Origin: Gemmatimonadota bacterium
Lineage (GTDB): Bacteria; Gemmatimonadota; Gemmatimonadetes; Gemmatimonadales; Gemmatimonadaceae
Length of the DNA stretch: 64,000 bases
NCBI GenBank assembly: GCA_016714015.1
Contig: JADJNZ010000007.1
Span: forward strand, 62,001-126,000
Direction: 5' to 3'
The position numbers and the translations under genes were made by a program. The notes below the pieces were generated by a model. It did not search any database. It was not told the origin of the DNA and worked only from the letters and a program-made list of their open reading frames with translations. Every line of letters starts with the position of its first letter. Positions within the stretch are counted from its first letter, which is position 1. Shown here piece after piece: positions 16,058-24,180 of the stretch.

Positions 16058-16954
16058 ATGGCCGTCAACATCACCGCCAAGGACGTCGCCGAGCTCCGCG
16101 CCCGCACGGGTGCCGGGATCGGCGACTGCAAGAACGCGCTCGTCGAGGCGAACGGCGACATGAACGCCGCCGCCGACCTGCTGCGCAAGAAGGGCATCGC
16201 CAAGGCCGACAAGCGCGCCGACCGCGCCGCCTCCGAGGGCCAGATCGTCACGTGGACGAATCCCGAGGGGACCGTCGCGGCGATGATCGAGCTCAACTGC
16301 GAGACCGACTTCGTGGGGCGCAACGACGAGTTCGTCGCGCTCTCCAAGCAGGTCGTGGCGCACGTCGCGCAGGACGCCGCGGTCGACGGCCTGGTCACGG
16401 TCGGGGCCGAGGGCGCGTACCTCGCGACGCCGTGGCACGCCGACAAGGCGCAGACGGTGGGCGACATCGTGAAGGCCGCGTCGGCCAAGACCGGCGAGAA
16501 GGTCGAGCTCCGCCGGATCGCGCGCTTCGCGACGTCGGGCACGGTCGGCAGCTACCTGCACTTCAACGGCAAGGCCGGCGTCATCGCCGAGATCGCCGGC
16601 GGGAAGGGCGAGCATGCGACGCAGCTGGGCAAGCACGTCGCCGAGCATGTGGCGGCGGGCGTGCCGTCGGTCGCCGTCGCGGTCGACAAGGATGGCGTCG
16701 ATGCCGCCTTCATCGCCAAGGAGCGCGAGATCTTCGTCGCCCAGGCCGTGGAGTCGGGGAAGCCGCAGGCGATCGCCGAGAAGATGGTCGAGGGCCGCAT
16801 CGCCAAGCTCCTCGGCGAGATCACGCTCCTCGGGCAGCCGTGGGTGCGCGACGACAAGCAGACGATCGGCGACCTCGTGAAGGCCTCCGCGAAGGAGTCG
16901 GGGCAGCCGCTCGCCGTGACGCGCTTCGTGCGGTTCAAGATGGGCGAGTCCTGA
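16058..16954 (+). CDS. tsf: translation elongation factor Ts
   Basis: Nucleotide exchange factor for EF-Tu. 298 residues. The N-terminal UBA-like part has the family signature LRARTGAGIGDCKNAL, followed by the EF-Tu contact VAAMIELNCETDFV, where TDFV is diagnostic. It lies about 120 bases after rpsB, behind the hairpin at 15982, and 7 bases before pyrH. Nothing unusual. Confidence 0.97.
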   Translation: MAVNITAKDVAELRARTGAGIGDCKNALVEANGDMNAAADLLRKKGIAKADKRADRAASEGQIVTWTNPEGTVAAMIELNCETDFVGRNDEFVALSKQVVAHVAQDAAVDGLVTVGAEGAYLATPWHADKAQTVGDIVKAASAKTGEKVELRRIARFATSGTVGSYLHFNGKAGVIAEIAGGKGEHATQLGKHVAEHVAAGVPSVAVAVDKDGVDAAFIAKEREIFVAQAVESGKPQAIAEKMVEGRIAKLLGEITLLGQPWVRDDKQTIGDLVKASAKESGQPLAVTRFVRFKMGES

Positions 16955-16961
16955 TCCCCGC

Positions 16962-17675
16962 ATGAGCGACCTGAAGTATCCCCGCGTCCTGCTCAAGCTC
17001 TCCGGCGAGGCTCTCGCCGGGGAGCGCGGATTCGGCTTCGATTTCGACACGCTGCGCGGCTTCGCCCACGAGGTGAAGCGGATCGCCGCGATGGGCGCCC
17101 AGGTGGGCATGGTGATCGGCGGCGGCAACATCGTCCGCGGCTCGCAGATCTCCAAGATGGGGATGGACCGCGTCTCCGCCGACTACATGGGCATGCTCGG
17201 CACGGTGATCAACGCGCTCGCGTTCCAGGACGTGCTCGAGAAGGAAGGACTCGACACCCGCGTGATGACGGCGATCCGGATGGAGGAGATCGCCGAGCCG
17301 TACATCCGCCGGCGCGCCGTGCGGCATCTCGAGAAGGGGCGGGCCGTGATCTTCGCGGCCGGCACCGGCAATCCGTACTTCTCCACCGACACCGCCGCGG
17401 TGCTCCGTGCCATCCAGATGAAGGCGAACGTCATCATCAAGGCGACGAGCGTCGACGGCGTGTACAATGCGGACCCGAAGAAGGACCCGACCGCGAAGAA
17501 GTACGACCGCATCACCTACAAGGACGTGATGGCAGGGGAGCTCGGCGTGATGGACCAGACGGCCATCACGCTCTGCAAGGAGAACGCCCTCCCGCTGATC
17601 GTCCTCAACATCCACACGCCCGGCATCGTCCAGCAGGCGCTGCGCGGCGAACCCGTGGGGACCCTGGTCACATGA
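16962..17675 (+). CDS. pyrH: uridylate kinase
   Basis: Amino-acid-kinase-fold enzyme that phosphorylates UMP. 237 residues starting at ATG 16962: VLLKLSGEALAG (phosphate loop), GAQVGMVIGGGNIVRG, DYMGMLGTVINALAFQD, and FAAGTGNPYFSTDTAA. These identify the bacterial PyrH rather than the eukaryote-like CMP/UMP kinase. Its stop forms an ATGA overlap with frr. Confidence 0.97.
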   Translation: MSDLKYPRVLLKLSGEALAGERGFGFDFDTLRGFAHEVKRIAAMGAQVGMVIGGGNIVRGSQISKMGMDRVSADYMGMLGTVINALAFQDVLEKEGLDTRVMTAIRMEEIAEPYIRRRAVRHLEKGRAVIFAAGTGNPYFSTDTAAVLRAIQMKANVIIKATSVDGVYNADPKKDPTAKKYDRITYKDVMAGELGVMDQTAITLCKENALPLIVLNIHTPGIVQQALRGEPVGTLVT

Positions 17676-18223
17676 GCACCAAGCAGATCATCTCGGATGC
17701 GAAGACGGCGATGGACAAGGGCGTCGAGGCGGCCAAGCGCGAGTTCGCGTCGGTCCGCTCGGGCAAGGCGTCGCCGAGCATGCTCGACACGGTGAAGGTC
17801 GAGATGTACGGCCAGCTGATGGCGATGAACCAGTGCGCCTCGGTGTCGGCGCCGGAGCCGCGGCTCCTCGTGGTGACGCCGTTCGACAAGGGCCAGATCA
17901 AGGCGGTCGAGAAGGCGATCCGCGAGTCGAACCTCGGGCTCGATCCGTCGATCCAGAGCAACATCATCCGGGTGCCCCTGCCGGCGATGAACGAGCAGCG
18001 CCGCAAGGAACTCGCGAAGACGGTGCACAAGTACGCCGAGGACGGCCGCATCGCGGTCCGCCACGCGCGCACGCATGCCCGCGACCTCCTGAAGAAGCTC
18101 AACGGTGTCTCGGAGGACGAGGTGAAGTCGGCCGAGAAGGACCTGCAGAAGCTCCATGACGACGAGATCGCGAAGATCGACGCCGCGATGAAGGCCAAGG
18201 AAGCGGAGCTGATGGAGGTCTGA
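17672..18223 (+). CDS. frr: ribosome recycling factor
   Basis: Splits post-termination ribosomes together with EF-G. 183 residues (family about 185). Contains the helix VRSGKASPSMLD, the segment GLDPSIQSNIIRVPLPAMNEQRRKEL, and a C-terminal coiled coil. The ATG overlaps the pyrH stop (ATGA). Followed after 26 bases by uppS. Confidence 0.97.
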   Translation: MSTKQIISDAKTAMDKGVEAAKREFASVRSGKASPSMLDTVKVEMYGQLMAMNQCASVSAPEPRLLVVTPFDKGQIKAVEKAIRESNLGLDPSIQSNIIRVPLPAMNEQRRKELAKTVHKYAEDGRIAVRHARTHARDLLKKLNGVSEDEVKSAEKDLQKLHDDEIAKIDAAMKAKEAELMEV

Positions 18224-18249
18224 GCGGATCGTCCGCGCCGACACCACTC

Positions 18250-18993
18250 ATGACCGCGCAAGAACTCCTCGCCCAGCTTCGCGTCCACGGCGCGATCCCC
18301 CGGCACGTCGCCATCATCATGGATGGCAACGGGCGCTGGGCGCGCGAGCGGATGCTGCCGCGCCCGATCGGCCATCGCAACGGCATGAAGGCCGTGCGCG
18401 AGGTCGTCGAGGGGGCGATCGAGGCGGGCGTCGAGGTGCTCTCCTTGTTCGCGTTCTCGCAGGAGAACTGGCAGCGTCCGCCGGTCGAGATCAGCGCGCT
18501 CATGTCGCTCCTCGAGGAGTACATCCAGAAGGAGACCGACGAGCTCGAGTCGCAGGGCGTGCGCGTGCGGGTGCTCGGGGATGTCGACCGGCTGGTGCCC
18601 ACGGCGCGGGCTGCCGTCGACCGCGTCATCGCGCAGACGGCGCACAACAGCAAGCTCACGCTCAACCTGTTCATCTCGTACGGCTCGCGCGCCGAGCTGA
18701 CGCGCGCGGCGCGACGCGTCGCCGAGGAGGTCGCGGCGGGGACGCTCCGGCCCGACCAGGTGGACGAGGCGGCGTTCGCCGCGCGCCTGTACACGCACGA
18801 CTGTCCCGACCCGGATCTCCTCATCCGCACCTCGGGCGAGCAGCGGATCAGCAACTTCCTGCTCTGGCAGCTGGCGTACACGGAGATCGTCATCTCGCCG
18901 GTGCTGTGGCCCGACTTCGGGCGCGCGAACCTGTACGAGGCGATCCTCGACTACCAGAGCCGGGACCGCCGCTTCGGCCGCGCGCCCGCCTGA
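18250..18993 (+). CDS. uppS: isoprenyl (undecaprenyl) diphosphate synthase
   Basis: cis-Prenyltransferase that builds the lipid carrier for peptidoglycan. 247 residues: HVAIIMDGNGRWA with the catalytic aspartate, GHRNGMKAVREVVEGA, FAFSQENWQRP, ISYGSRAEL, and the C-terminal PDLLIRTSGEQRISNFLLWQLAYTE split here as PDLLIRTSGE and NFLLWQLAY. The next gene is cdsA, the usual partner. The chain length made cannot be read from sequence. Confidence 0.95.
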   Translation: MTAQELLAQLRVHGAIPRHVAIIMDGNGRWARERMLPRPIGHRNGMKAVREVVEGAIEAGVEVLSLFAFSQENWQRPPVEISALMSLLEEYIQKETDELESQGVRVRVLGDVDRLVPTARAAVDRVIAQTAHNSKLTLNLFISYGSRAELTRAARRVAEEVAAGTLRPDQVDEAAFAARLYTHDCPDPDLLIRTSGEQRISNFLLWQLAYTEIVISPVLWPDFGRANLYEAILDYQSRDRRFGRAPA

Positions 18994-19011
18994 GGCCGGC
19001 CTGAGGACCGC

Positions 19012-19866
19012 ATGTCCGAGCTGACCAAGCGCGTCCTCTTCGCGGTGGGCGCGATCCCCTTCGTGCTCGCCGCGGTCTGGTTCGGTGGCGCGTCGCTCGC
19101 GATCCTGCTCTCGGTCGCGTCGGCGCTGGCCGCGTGGGAGTACGGGCGTCTCGCCGAGGCGGCGGGGCAGCGTCCCATGACGGCATGGCTGATCGCGCTG
19201 GCGGCCGCGCTCCCGCTCGGCGCACACGCGGTGCAACTCGGCCTGTGGGTGCCGCCCATCTCGTGGGTCGCGCTGCTCGCACCGGCGCTGCTCGCCGTCG
19301 CGATGTGGACGCGCGGGGCGACGGGGCGGCCGCTCGAAGCCACGGCGACGACGCTGTTCGGCGCCTGGTACACCGGCGGGATGCTCGCCTTCGCCTATGC
19401 GCTCCGCTACCACCGGTTCGCCGTCGGCCCCGCCGCCGGTGCGCTGCTGCTCCTGCTGCCGCTCCTGCTCACCTGGGTGAACGACGCGGGGGCGTTCTTC
19501 TTCGGCAAGCGGTTCGGCAAGCGCAAGCTCATGCCGTCGGTGAGCCCGGGGAAGACGGTCGCCGGTGCGGTCGGTGCCCTGCTCACGGTGCTCGTCGGGA
19601 CGTGGGCGTACTTCCGGTTCCTCCTCGTCCCGTATGCGAACCTTGGCCTGTCATGGGCCGGACTGGTGCTCTTCGCCATCGCGGTGAGCGCGGCAGCGCA
19701 GGTGGGGGACCTCGCCGAGTCGCTGCTGAAGCGACAGGCCGGCGTGAAGGACAGTTCCGCGTTGATCCCGGGGCACGGGGGCGTGCTCGATCGCGTGGAT
19801 TCGCTGCTCTTCACGTTCCCGCTCGCCTATGTGCTCCTCGACCTGCTGCTCAAGGTCGGCGCGTGA
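19012..19866 (+). CDS. cdsA: phosphatidate cytidylyltransferase
   Basis: Makes CDP-diacylglycerol from phosphatidate and CTP in the inner membrane. 284 residues with seven or eight hydrophobic segments. The C-terminal CDS signature is clear: VKDSSALIPGHGGVLDRVDS. A GAGGA lies 8 bases before ATG 19012. The stop overlaps dxr in a GTGA. Confidence 0.95.
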   Translation: MSELTKRVLFAVGAIPFVLAAVWFGGASLAILLSVASALAAWEYGRLAEAAGQRPMTAWLIALAAALPLGAHAVQLGLWVPPISWVALLAPALLAVAMWTRGATGRPLEATATTLFGAWYTGGMLAFAYALRYHRFAVGPAAGALLLLLPLLLTWVNDAGAFFFGKRFGKRKLMPSVSPGKTVAGAVGALLTVLVGTWAYFRFLLVPYANLGLSWAGLVLFAIAVSAAAQVGDLAESLLKRQAGVKDSSALIPGHGGVLDRVDSLLFTFPLAYVLLDLLLKVGA

Positions 19867-21029
19867 GCACCACCGGCATCGCCCTCCTCGGTGCCACGGG
19901 GTCGATCGGCGAGACGGCCCAGCGCGTGGTCGCGCGCCACCCGGATCGCTTCCGCTTCACCGCGATGACGGCGCACGGCAACCGCGAGGCGCTCGCGGCC
20001 GCGGTGGCGCGGTGGCAGCCGTCGCTCGTGGGGCTCGTGAACGGCGGTGGCGCCGCCCCCCTGCCGGCGGGGTGGTGCGCCGGGCGCGAATGCCTCGTCC
20101 AGGCGGCGACGCAGCCCGAGGCCGCGATCGTGCTCAATGCCGTCGTCGGCGCGGCGGGGCTCGAGGCGACGCTCGCCGCCGTCGGGGCGGGGAAGCGCGT
20201 GGCGCTCGCGAACAAGGAGTCGCTCGTGGTGGGCGGCGCGCTCGTGCAGCGCGCGGCGCGCGCGAGCGGCGGCGAGGTCATCCCCGTCGACTCCGAGCAC
20301 TCCGCACTGCTGCAGTGTCTCGCCGGGCGGGTGGGCGGAACGGGGCCCGGCCTGCTCCCGGTCGCGGGCGTGCGGCGCTTCATCATCACCGCCTCCGGCG
20401 GGCCGTTCCGCACGTGGGAGACGGAGCGCATCCGCGCCGCCCGGCTCGAGGATGCGCTCAAGCATCCCACCTGGAGCATGGGCCGCAAGATCACCGTCGA
20501 CTCGGCGTCGCTCGCCAACAAGGCGCTCGAGGTGATCGAGGCGCACGTGCTCTTCGGCGTGCCCTACGACCGGATCGAGGTCGTCGTGCATCCGCAGAGC
20601 ATCGTCCACTCGATGGTCGAGTTCGAGGACGGCAGCGTGATCGCTCAGATGGGCGTGCCGTCGATGGAGTTGCCCGTGCTCTACGCGCTCGGCTACCCGG
20701 ACCGCGTGGAGGACACGGGGGTACCACGCTTCGATCCGGTCGCGACGAGTCCGCTCACCTTCGAGTCCGTGCGCCACGACGCCTTCCCGACGCTCGGGCT
20801 CGGCATCGCGGCTGGCATGAAGGGTGGCGCGGCGCCCGCCGTGTTCAACGCAGCCAACGAGGCGGCCGTCGCACGGTTCCTCGAGGGCTCGCTCACCTTC
20901 AGTGGCATCCCGGCGGCGATCGAGTTGGCACTCGGACGCCTCGCCGACCGTTCTGGGAATGACCTCGATGCGCTGCTCGCGGCGGATGCCGCGGCGCGCT
21001 CCCTCGTGCAGGAGTATCGCGCTCCATGA
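19863..21029 (+). CDS. dxr: 1-deoxy-D-xylulose 5-phosphate reductoisomerase
   Basis: Second step of the MEP isoprenoid pathway, NADPH- and metal-dependent. GTG 19863 is chosen for its GTGA overlap with cdsA and because GATGSIG (NADPH loop, residues 10-16) follows at once; 388 residues. Further motifs: LANKESLVVGG, PVDSEHSALLQ (metal ligands), TASGGPFR, HPTWSMGRKITVDSA and a VHPQSIVHSMVEF. The stop overlaps rseP (ATGA). Confidence 0.96.
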   Translation: MSTTGIALLGATGSIGETAQRVVARHPDRFRFTAMTAHGNREALAAAVARWQPSLVGLVNGGGAAPLPAGWCAGRECLVQAATQPEAAIVLNAVVGAAGLEATLAAVGAGKRVALANKESLVVGGALVQRAARASGGEVIPVDSEHSALLQCLAGRVGGTGPGLLPVAGVRRFIITASGGPFRTWETERIRAARLEDALKHPTWSMGRKITVDSASLANKALEVIEAHVLFGVPYDRIEVVVHPQSIVHSMVEFEDGSVIAQMGVPSMELPVLYALGYPDRVEDTGVPRFDPVATSPLTFESVRHDAFPTLGLGIAAGMKGGAAPAVFNAANEAAVARFLEGSLTFSGIPAAIELALGRLADRSGNDLDALLAADAAARSLVQEYRAP

Positions 21030-22183
21030 GTTTCAGCTGGCTCGCCCCGCTGCTCGTCCTCGGCCTCGTGGTGTTCGTCCACGAACTCGGGCACTTCCTC
21101 GCGGCCAAGTGGGCCGGCGTGTACGCCCCGCGCTTCTCGATGGGCTGGGGCTCGCCGCTCTGGAGCTTCCGTCGGGGCGAGACCGAGTACGCCCTCTCCT
21201 GGCTGCCGATCGGCGGCTACGTGCGCATGGCGAGCAAGGAGGACGAGACAGCGGCGGTGCTCGAGGGAGGCGGCGAGGCGCCCGAGGCGGAGCGGTCGCG
21301 GCACTGGGACGAGCACTCGATGATCCCGCACGGGCCGCTGCCGATCCCGCCCGACCGGTGGTTCGAGTCCAAGCGGCTCTTCCCGCGCATCGTGATCCTG
21401 CTTGCGGGCGTGTTCATGAACATCGTGCTCGCGCTGACCGTCTCGACGGGCATCGTGGGCTACTACGGAAAGGGGTACCTCACGCCGGTCGTGGACTCTA
21501 CGGCAGCCGGCCGTCCCGCCGCCGTCGCCGGGATGCTCGCGGGTGACAGTGTGGTGGCGATCGACGGCAAGCCCGTCGCTCGCTGGGACGAGGTGCTCGA
21601 TGCGGTGTCGGCGGCGCCTGGCCGGCCGATCACGCTCGAGGTCGCGCGCGGGACGGCGCGCCTGCCGCTCACGATGACGCCGGAGTCGCAGGAGATCACG
21701 ACGGCGGATGGCGACAAGCGCACGGTCGGTCGGATCGGCGTCGCGGTGAAGCAGCACGTGATCCGCACGCCGGTCTCGTTCGGCGAGGCGGTGGTCGGCG
21801 GATGGAATGTCACGTGGACGATGGCCGGCAGCGTGCTGAAGGTCCTGGGCGACCTGCTCACGGGGAACGTCTCGGTGTCGCAGCTGGGCGGTCCGGTGGA
21901 GATCGCGCGCTCGAGCGTCGCCGCGGCGCAGAACGGTGCCGAGAACCTGTGGGGGCTCATCGCCTTCCTGAGCATCAACCTCGCGGTGCTCAACCTGCTG
22001 CCGATCCCCCTCCTCGACGGCGGGCAGATCCTCATGCAGGTCGCCGAGAGCGCGTGGCGGAAGCCGTTCCATCCGATGGTGAAGGAGTGGTACGCGCGGA
22101 TCGGCCTCGTCGCGATCGGGGCGCTGTTCCTCACGGTGACGTTCAACGACCTGAAGCGGCTCGTGATGAGCTGGCTGGCCTGA
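21026..22183 (+). CDS. rseP: RIP site-2 metalloprotease RseP
   Basis: Intramembrane zinc protease that cleaves anti-sigma factors and signal-peptide remnants. 385 residues. HELGH at residues 19-23 is the zinc motif in the first membrane helix. After the GGYVRM beta-loop there is an acidic insert of about 35 residues before the next helix (RIVILLAGVFMNIVLAL). One PDZ domain follows (about 155-220), then NLLPIPLLDGGQ, which supplies the third zinc ligand. E. coli RseP has two PDZ domains; only one is seen here. Last gene of the run. Confidence 0.95.
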   Translation: MSFSWLAPLLVLGLVVFVHELGHFLAAKWAGVYAPRFSMGWGSPLWSFRRGETEYALSWLPIGGYVRMASKEDETAAVLEGGGEAPEAERSRHWDEHSMIPHGPLPIPPDRWFESKRLFPRIVILLAGVFMNIVLALTVSTGIVGYYGKGYLTPVVDSTAAGRPAAVAGMLAGDSVVAIDGKPVARWDEVLDAVSAAPGRPITLEVARGTARLPLTMTPESQEITTADGDKRTVGRIGVAVKQHVIRTPVSFGEAVVGGWNVTWTMAGSVLKVLGDLLTGNVSVSQLGGPVEIARSSVAAAQNGAENLWGLIAFLSINLAVLNLLPIPLLDGGQILMQVAESAWRKPFHPMVKEWYARIGLVAIGALFLTVTFNDLKRLVMSWLA

Positions 22184-22189
22184 GCGCAC

Positions 22190-23719
22190 TCAGCGCGCGG
22201 TCACGAATCGCAGGTCGGCCCGCACGTGGTCGACCTCCGCCTCGAATCGGAGTACGGTCCGCGGAGAGCGCCGCGCGCCGGCGCGTGCCTGGAGCAGGAA
22301 TCGGCGTTCGCGCGGCAATCCGCAGAGCGCGTAGAAACCGTCGCCTTCGGCGGTCGTCTCGATGGTGCGCTCGCGCCAGGTGATGCCGTCGCCCGCGTCG
22401 ATCCGGAATCCCTCCTGCCAGGTCGCGGACACCCGCGCGCCGGCCGCTGTGCTCGCGTCCGGTTCGAGCACGAGGCCCACGAGGGTGCTCCGTGGCTCAG
22501 GGGCACTGGGGAAGTTCGGGATCGGCGCCGCGGCGATCGAGCAGGCGGCGCGCATCAGGAATGACGCGGTGCGGAGCGCCTCGACGTCCTCGCCACCGAT
22601 AGCTTCCGGCTCGGCGCCCGCGGAGCGGTAGAGCACGCGCTCAGGTCGGCCGATCGACAGGACGCGGCCACCGGCGCGCTGGACGGCGTCGAGTCGTACA
22701 AGATCGCTCGACCCTGTCCCGCCGATCGCCGAGACGCGCGCCTGCCGTTCGATCCGCAGACGCGGCATCCGGATCTCCCATCGGTCCTCGAACCAGAGGC
22801 CGCCGGGCAACTGCGCGAACTCGATCGAGCCGCCGAGGCCGGCGTCGTCCAGCCCGGCCGGAAGGCCGACGTATCCGAAGTCGAGGCGCTCGAGCGCGTA
22901 GCTCGCGCGATCGAGCCAGAGGGTGCCGCGGATGCGCACGCGACCGCGAGCGGTCCCGACCGGCTGGAAGGCGATCCCGATGCGGGTGGGGTGCGCGGTG
23001 TCGGCGGCCGCGAGGCGCAGGCAGTGCGCGGCGGCGAACTGTTCGGAGAGCAGGACGTTGGCGTCCGGCGCGAAGTACACCGTGCCATCGGGCTCCTCGA
23101 TCGCGTAGCCGAGTGCCGCGAGTTGGGCCGGTGGCGCGCTGCGGAAGGGACGCGCCGCGAAGCCGTCGGCGACCGCGCGCACGGGGGCCACGCGGATGGT
23201 GCCGTCCGGCTCCGTCACGGACTGTTCGAGGAGGATGCGCGCCGACGGCCTTCCCTCGGGCGGCGAGAGGAGCGCGGCGAGCAACGCCTTGCGCGCCTCG
23301 TCGAAGAGGGTGGCGACCGCCTCGCCGGCGCGCTCGCCGACCGCGCACCGAGCGGAGGCGCGGCTGGTGATGGCAGCGAGCTGCACCGCCCGGTCGCCCA
23401 GCGTGAGCTCGAGGCGGCGGCGTTCCCCGTCCACGAGGGTATAGGTGCCGAAGTCGGTCGGGCGATAGCCGATGCGGAGCGCACGGAGGCGGAAGGTCCC
23501 CGGGATGAGCCGGAGCGCGAATCCGCCGTTCTCGCCGGAGATGGCGCGCGCGACGGGGGCGTTCCCGCCCGGCCGCGACGCTTCGAGGACGATGCCGGGC
23601 GCCGGAGTGCTGCCGTCCGAGAGGCGGATGGTGCCGAGGAGTTCCTGCGCCGCGACCGCGCCGGGCAGGGCGAGGAGCGCCGCGGCGAGGCGGGCGCGGC
23701 GGGAGGCGGAGAGGGGCAT
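22190..23719 (-). CDS. secreted protein with two carboxypeptidase-regulatory domains
   Basis: 509 residues, function unknown. A Sec signal peptide ends near AVAAQ (about residue 25). Residues 27-115 form a carboxypeptidase-regulatory-like beta-sandwich (ELLGTIRLSDGSTPAPGIVLEA ... FRLRALRIGYRP). The middle 280 residues are beta-rich. A second such domain occupies about 412-509 (STLVGLVLEPDASTAAGARV). GAGG precedes the ATG by a few bases. This protein style is frequent in Gemmatimonadota and Bacteroidota surface proteins. It runs convergent to rseP with 6 bases between the stops. Confidence 0.8.
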   Translation of the reverse strand: MPLSASRRARLAAALLALPGAVAAQELLGTIRLSDGSTPAPGIVLEASRPGGNAPVARAISGENGGFALRLIPGTFRLRALRIGYRPTDFGTYTLVDGERRRLELTLGDRAVQLAAITSRASARCAVGERAGEAVATLFDEARKALLAALLSPPEGRPSARILLEQSVTEPDGTIRVAPVRAVADGFAARPFRSAPPAQLAALGYAIEEPDGTVYFAPDANVLLSEQFAAAHCLRLAAADTAHPTRIGIAFQPVGTARGRVRIRGTLWLDRASYALERLDFGYVGLPAGLDDAGLGGSIEFAQLPGGLWFEDRWEIRMPRLRIERQARVSAIGGTGSSDLVRLDAVQRAGGRVLSIGRPERVLYRSAGAEPEAIGGEDVEALRTASFLMRAACSIAAAPIPNFPSAPEPRSTLVGLVLEPDASTAAGARVSATWQEGFRIDAGDGITWRERTIETTAEGDGFYALCGLPRERRFLLQARAGARRSPRTVLRFEAEVDHVRADLRFVTAR

Positions 23720-23752
23720 CGGGACCTCGACCGTGGGGTGTGGTAGGAGGGC

Positions 23753-23781
23753 TTTACAGACCCCCCGATGGCGTCTAACTT
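23753..23781 (+). promoter_or_regulatory. rpsO-pnp promoter
   Basis: TTTACA (23753-23758), a 17-base spacer and TAACTT (23776-23781). The predicted start is about 55 bases before rpsO. The same TAACTT box appears in the mreB promoter. Confidence 0.65.
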
Positions 23782-23842
23782 ACCGTGCTACAACGGAATC
23801 GGCATTTCAACGCACTGCGCTGCGCAGGCAAGGATTTCAGGG

Positions 23843-24103
23843 ATGGCGTTCGTAAAGTCGGCGGCGATCGATTCGCATCGCCAGCATGGGACCGATACCG
23901 GGTCCACCACGGTGCAGGTCGCGGTCCTCACTGAGCGTATCAACTACCTCACGGAGCACTTCCGCGCCCACCACAAGGACCACCATGGCCGTCGTGGCCT
24001 CCTCAAGATGGTCGGTCAGCGGAAGCGCCTCCTGAAGTACCTGCAGCGGTCGAACATCGAGGCGTACCGCAAGATCATCGCCGACCTCGGCCTGCGCTAC
24101 TAA
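23843..24103 (+). CDS. rpsO: 30S ribosomal protein S15
   Basis: Binds 16S rRNA early in assembly. ATG 23843 gives 86 residues (family 88-89); an in-frame ATG at 23768 lies between the -35 and -10 boxes and is rejected. Conserved segments DTGSTTVQVAVLTERINYLTEH (shortened here to TGSTTVQVAVLTERI), HHKDHHGRRGLLKMVGQRKRLL and YRKIIADLGLR are present. It precedes pnp in the classical rpsO-pnp order. Confidence 0.97.
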   Translation: MAFVKSAAIDSHRQHGTDTGSTTVQVAVLTERINYLTEHFRAHHKDHHGRRGLLKMVGQRKRLLKYLQRSNIEAYRKIIADLGLRY

Positions 24104-24120
24104 GCGCCCCCACCCACACG

Positions 24121-24153
24121 AGCGCGCGACCGCACTGACGCGGATCGCGCGCT
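24121..24153 (+). promoter_or_regulatory. rpsO-pnp intergenic hairpin
   Basis: AGCGCGCGA (24121-24129) pairs with TCGCGCGCT (24145-24153); inside it CCGC pairs with GCGG around an actgac loop, with one bulged A. The 13-bp stem lies between rpsO and pnp. In E. coli the matching place holds an attenuator and RNase III site through which PNPase controls itself; a similar role here is inferred. Confidence 0.6.
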
Positions 24154-24180
24154 TCGTGCACAGTCCAGAGACAACACAGC

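Noticed and set aside
22180..22193. CTGAG/CTCAG dyad between rseP and the convergent gene as a terminator
   Set aside because: The stem is only five base pairs and has no U tract.
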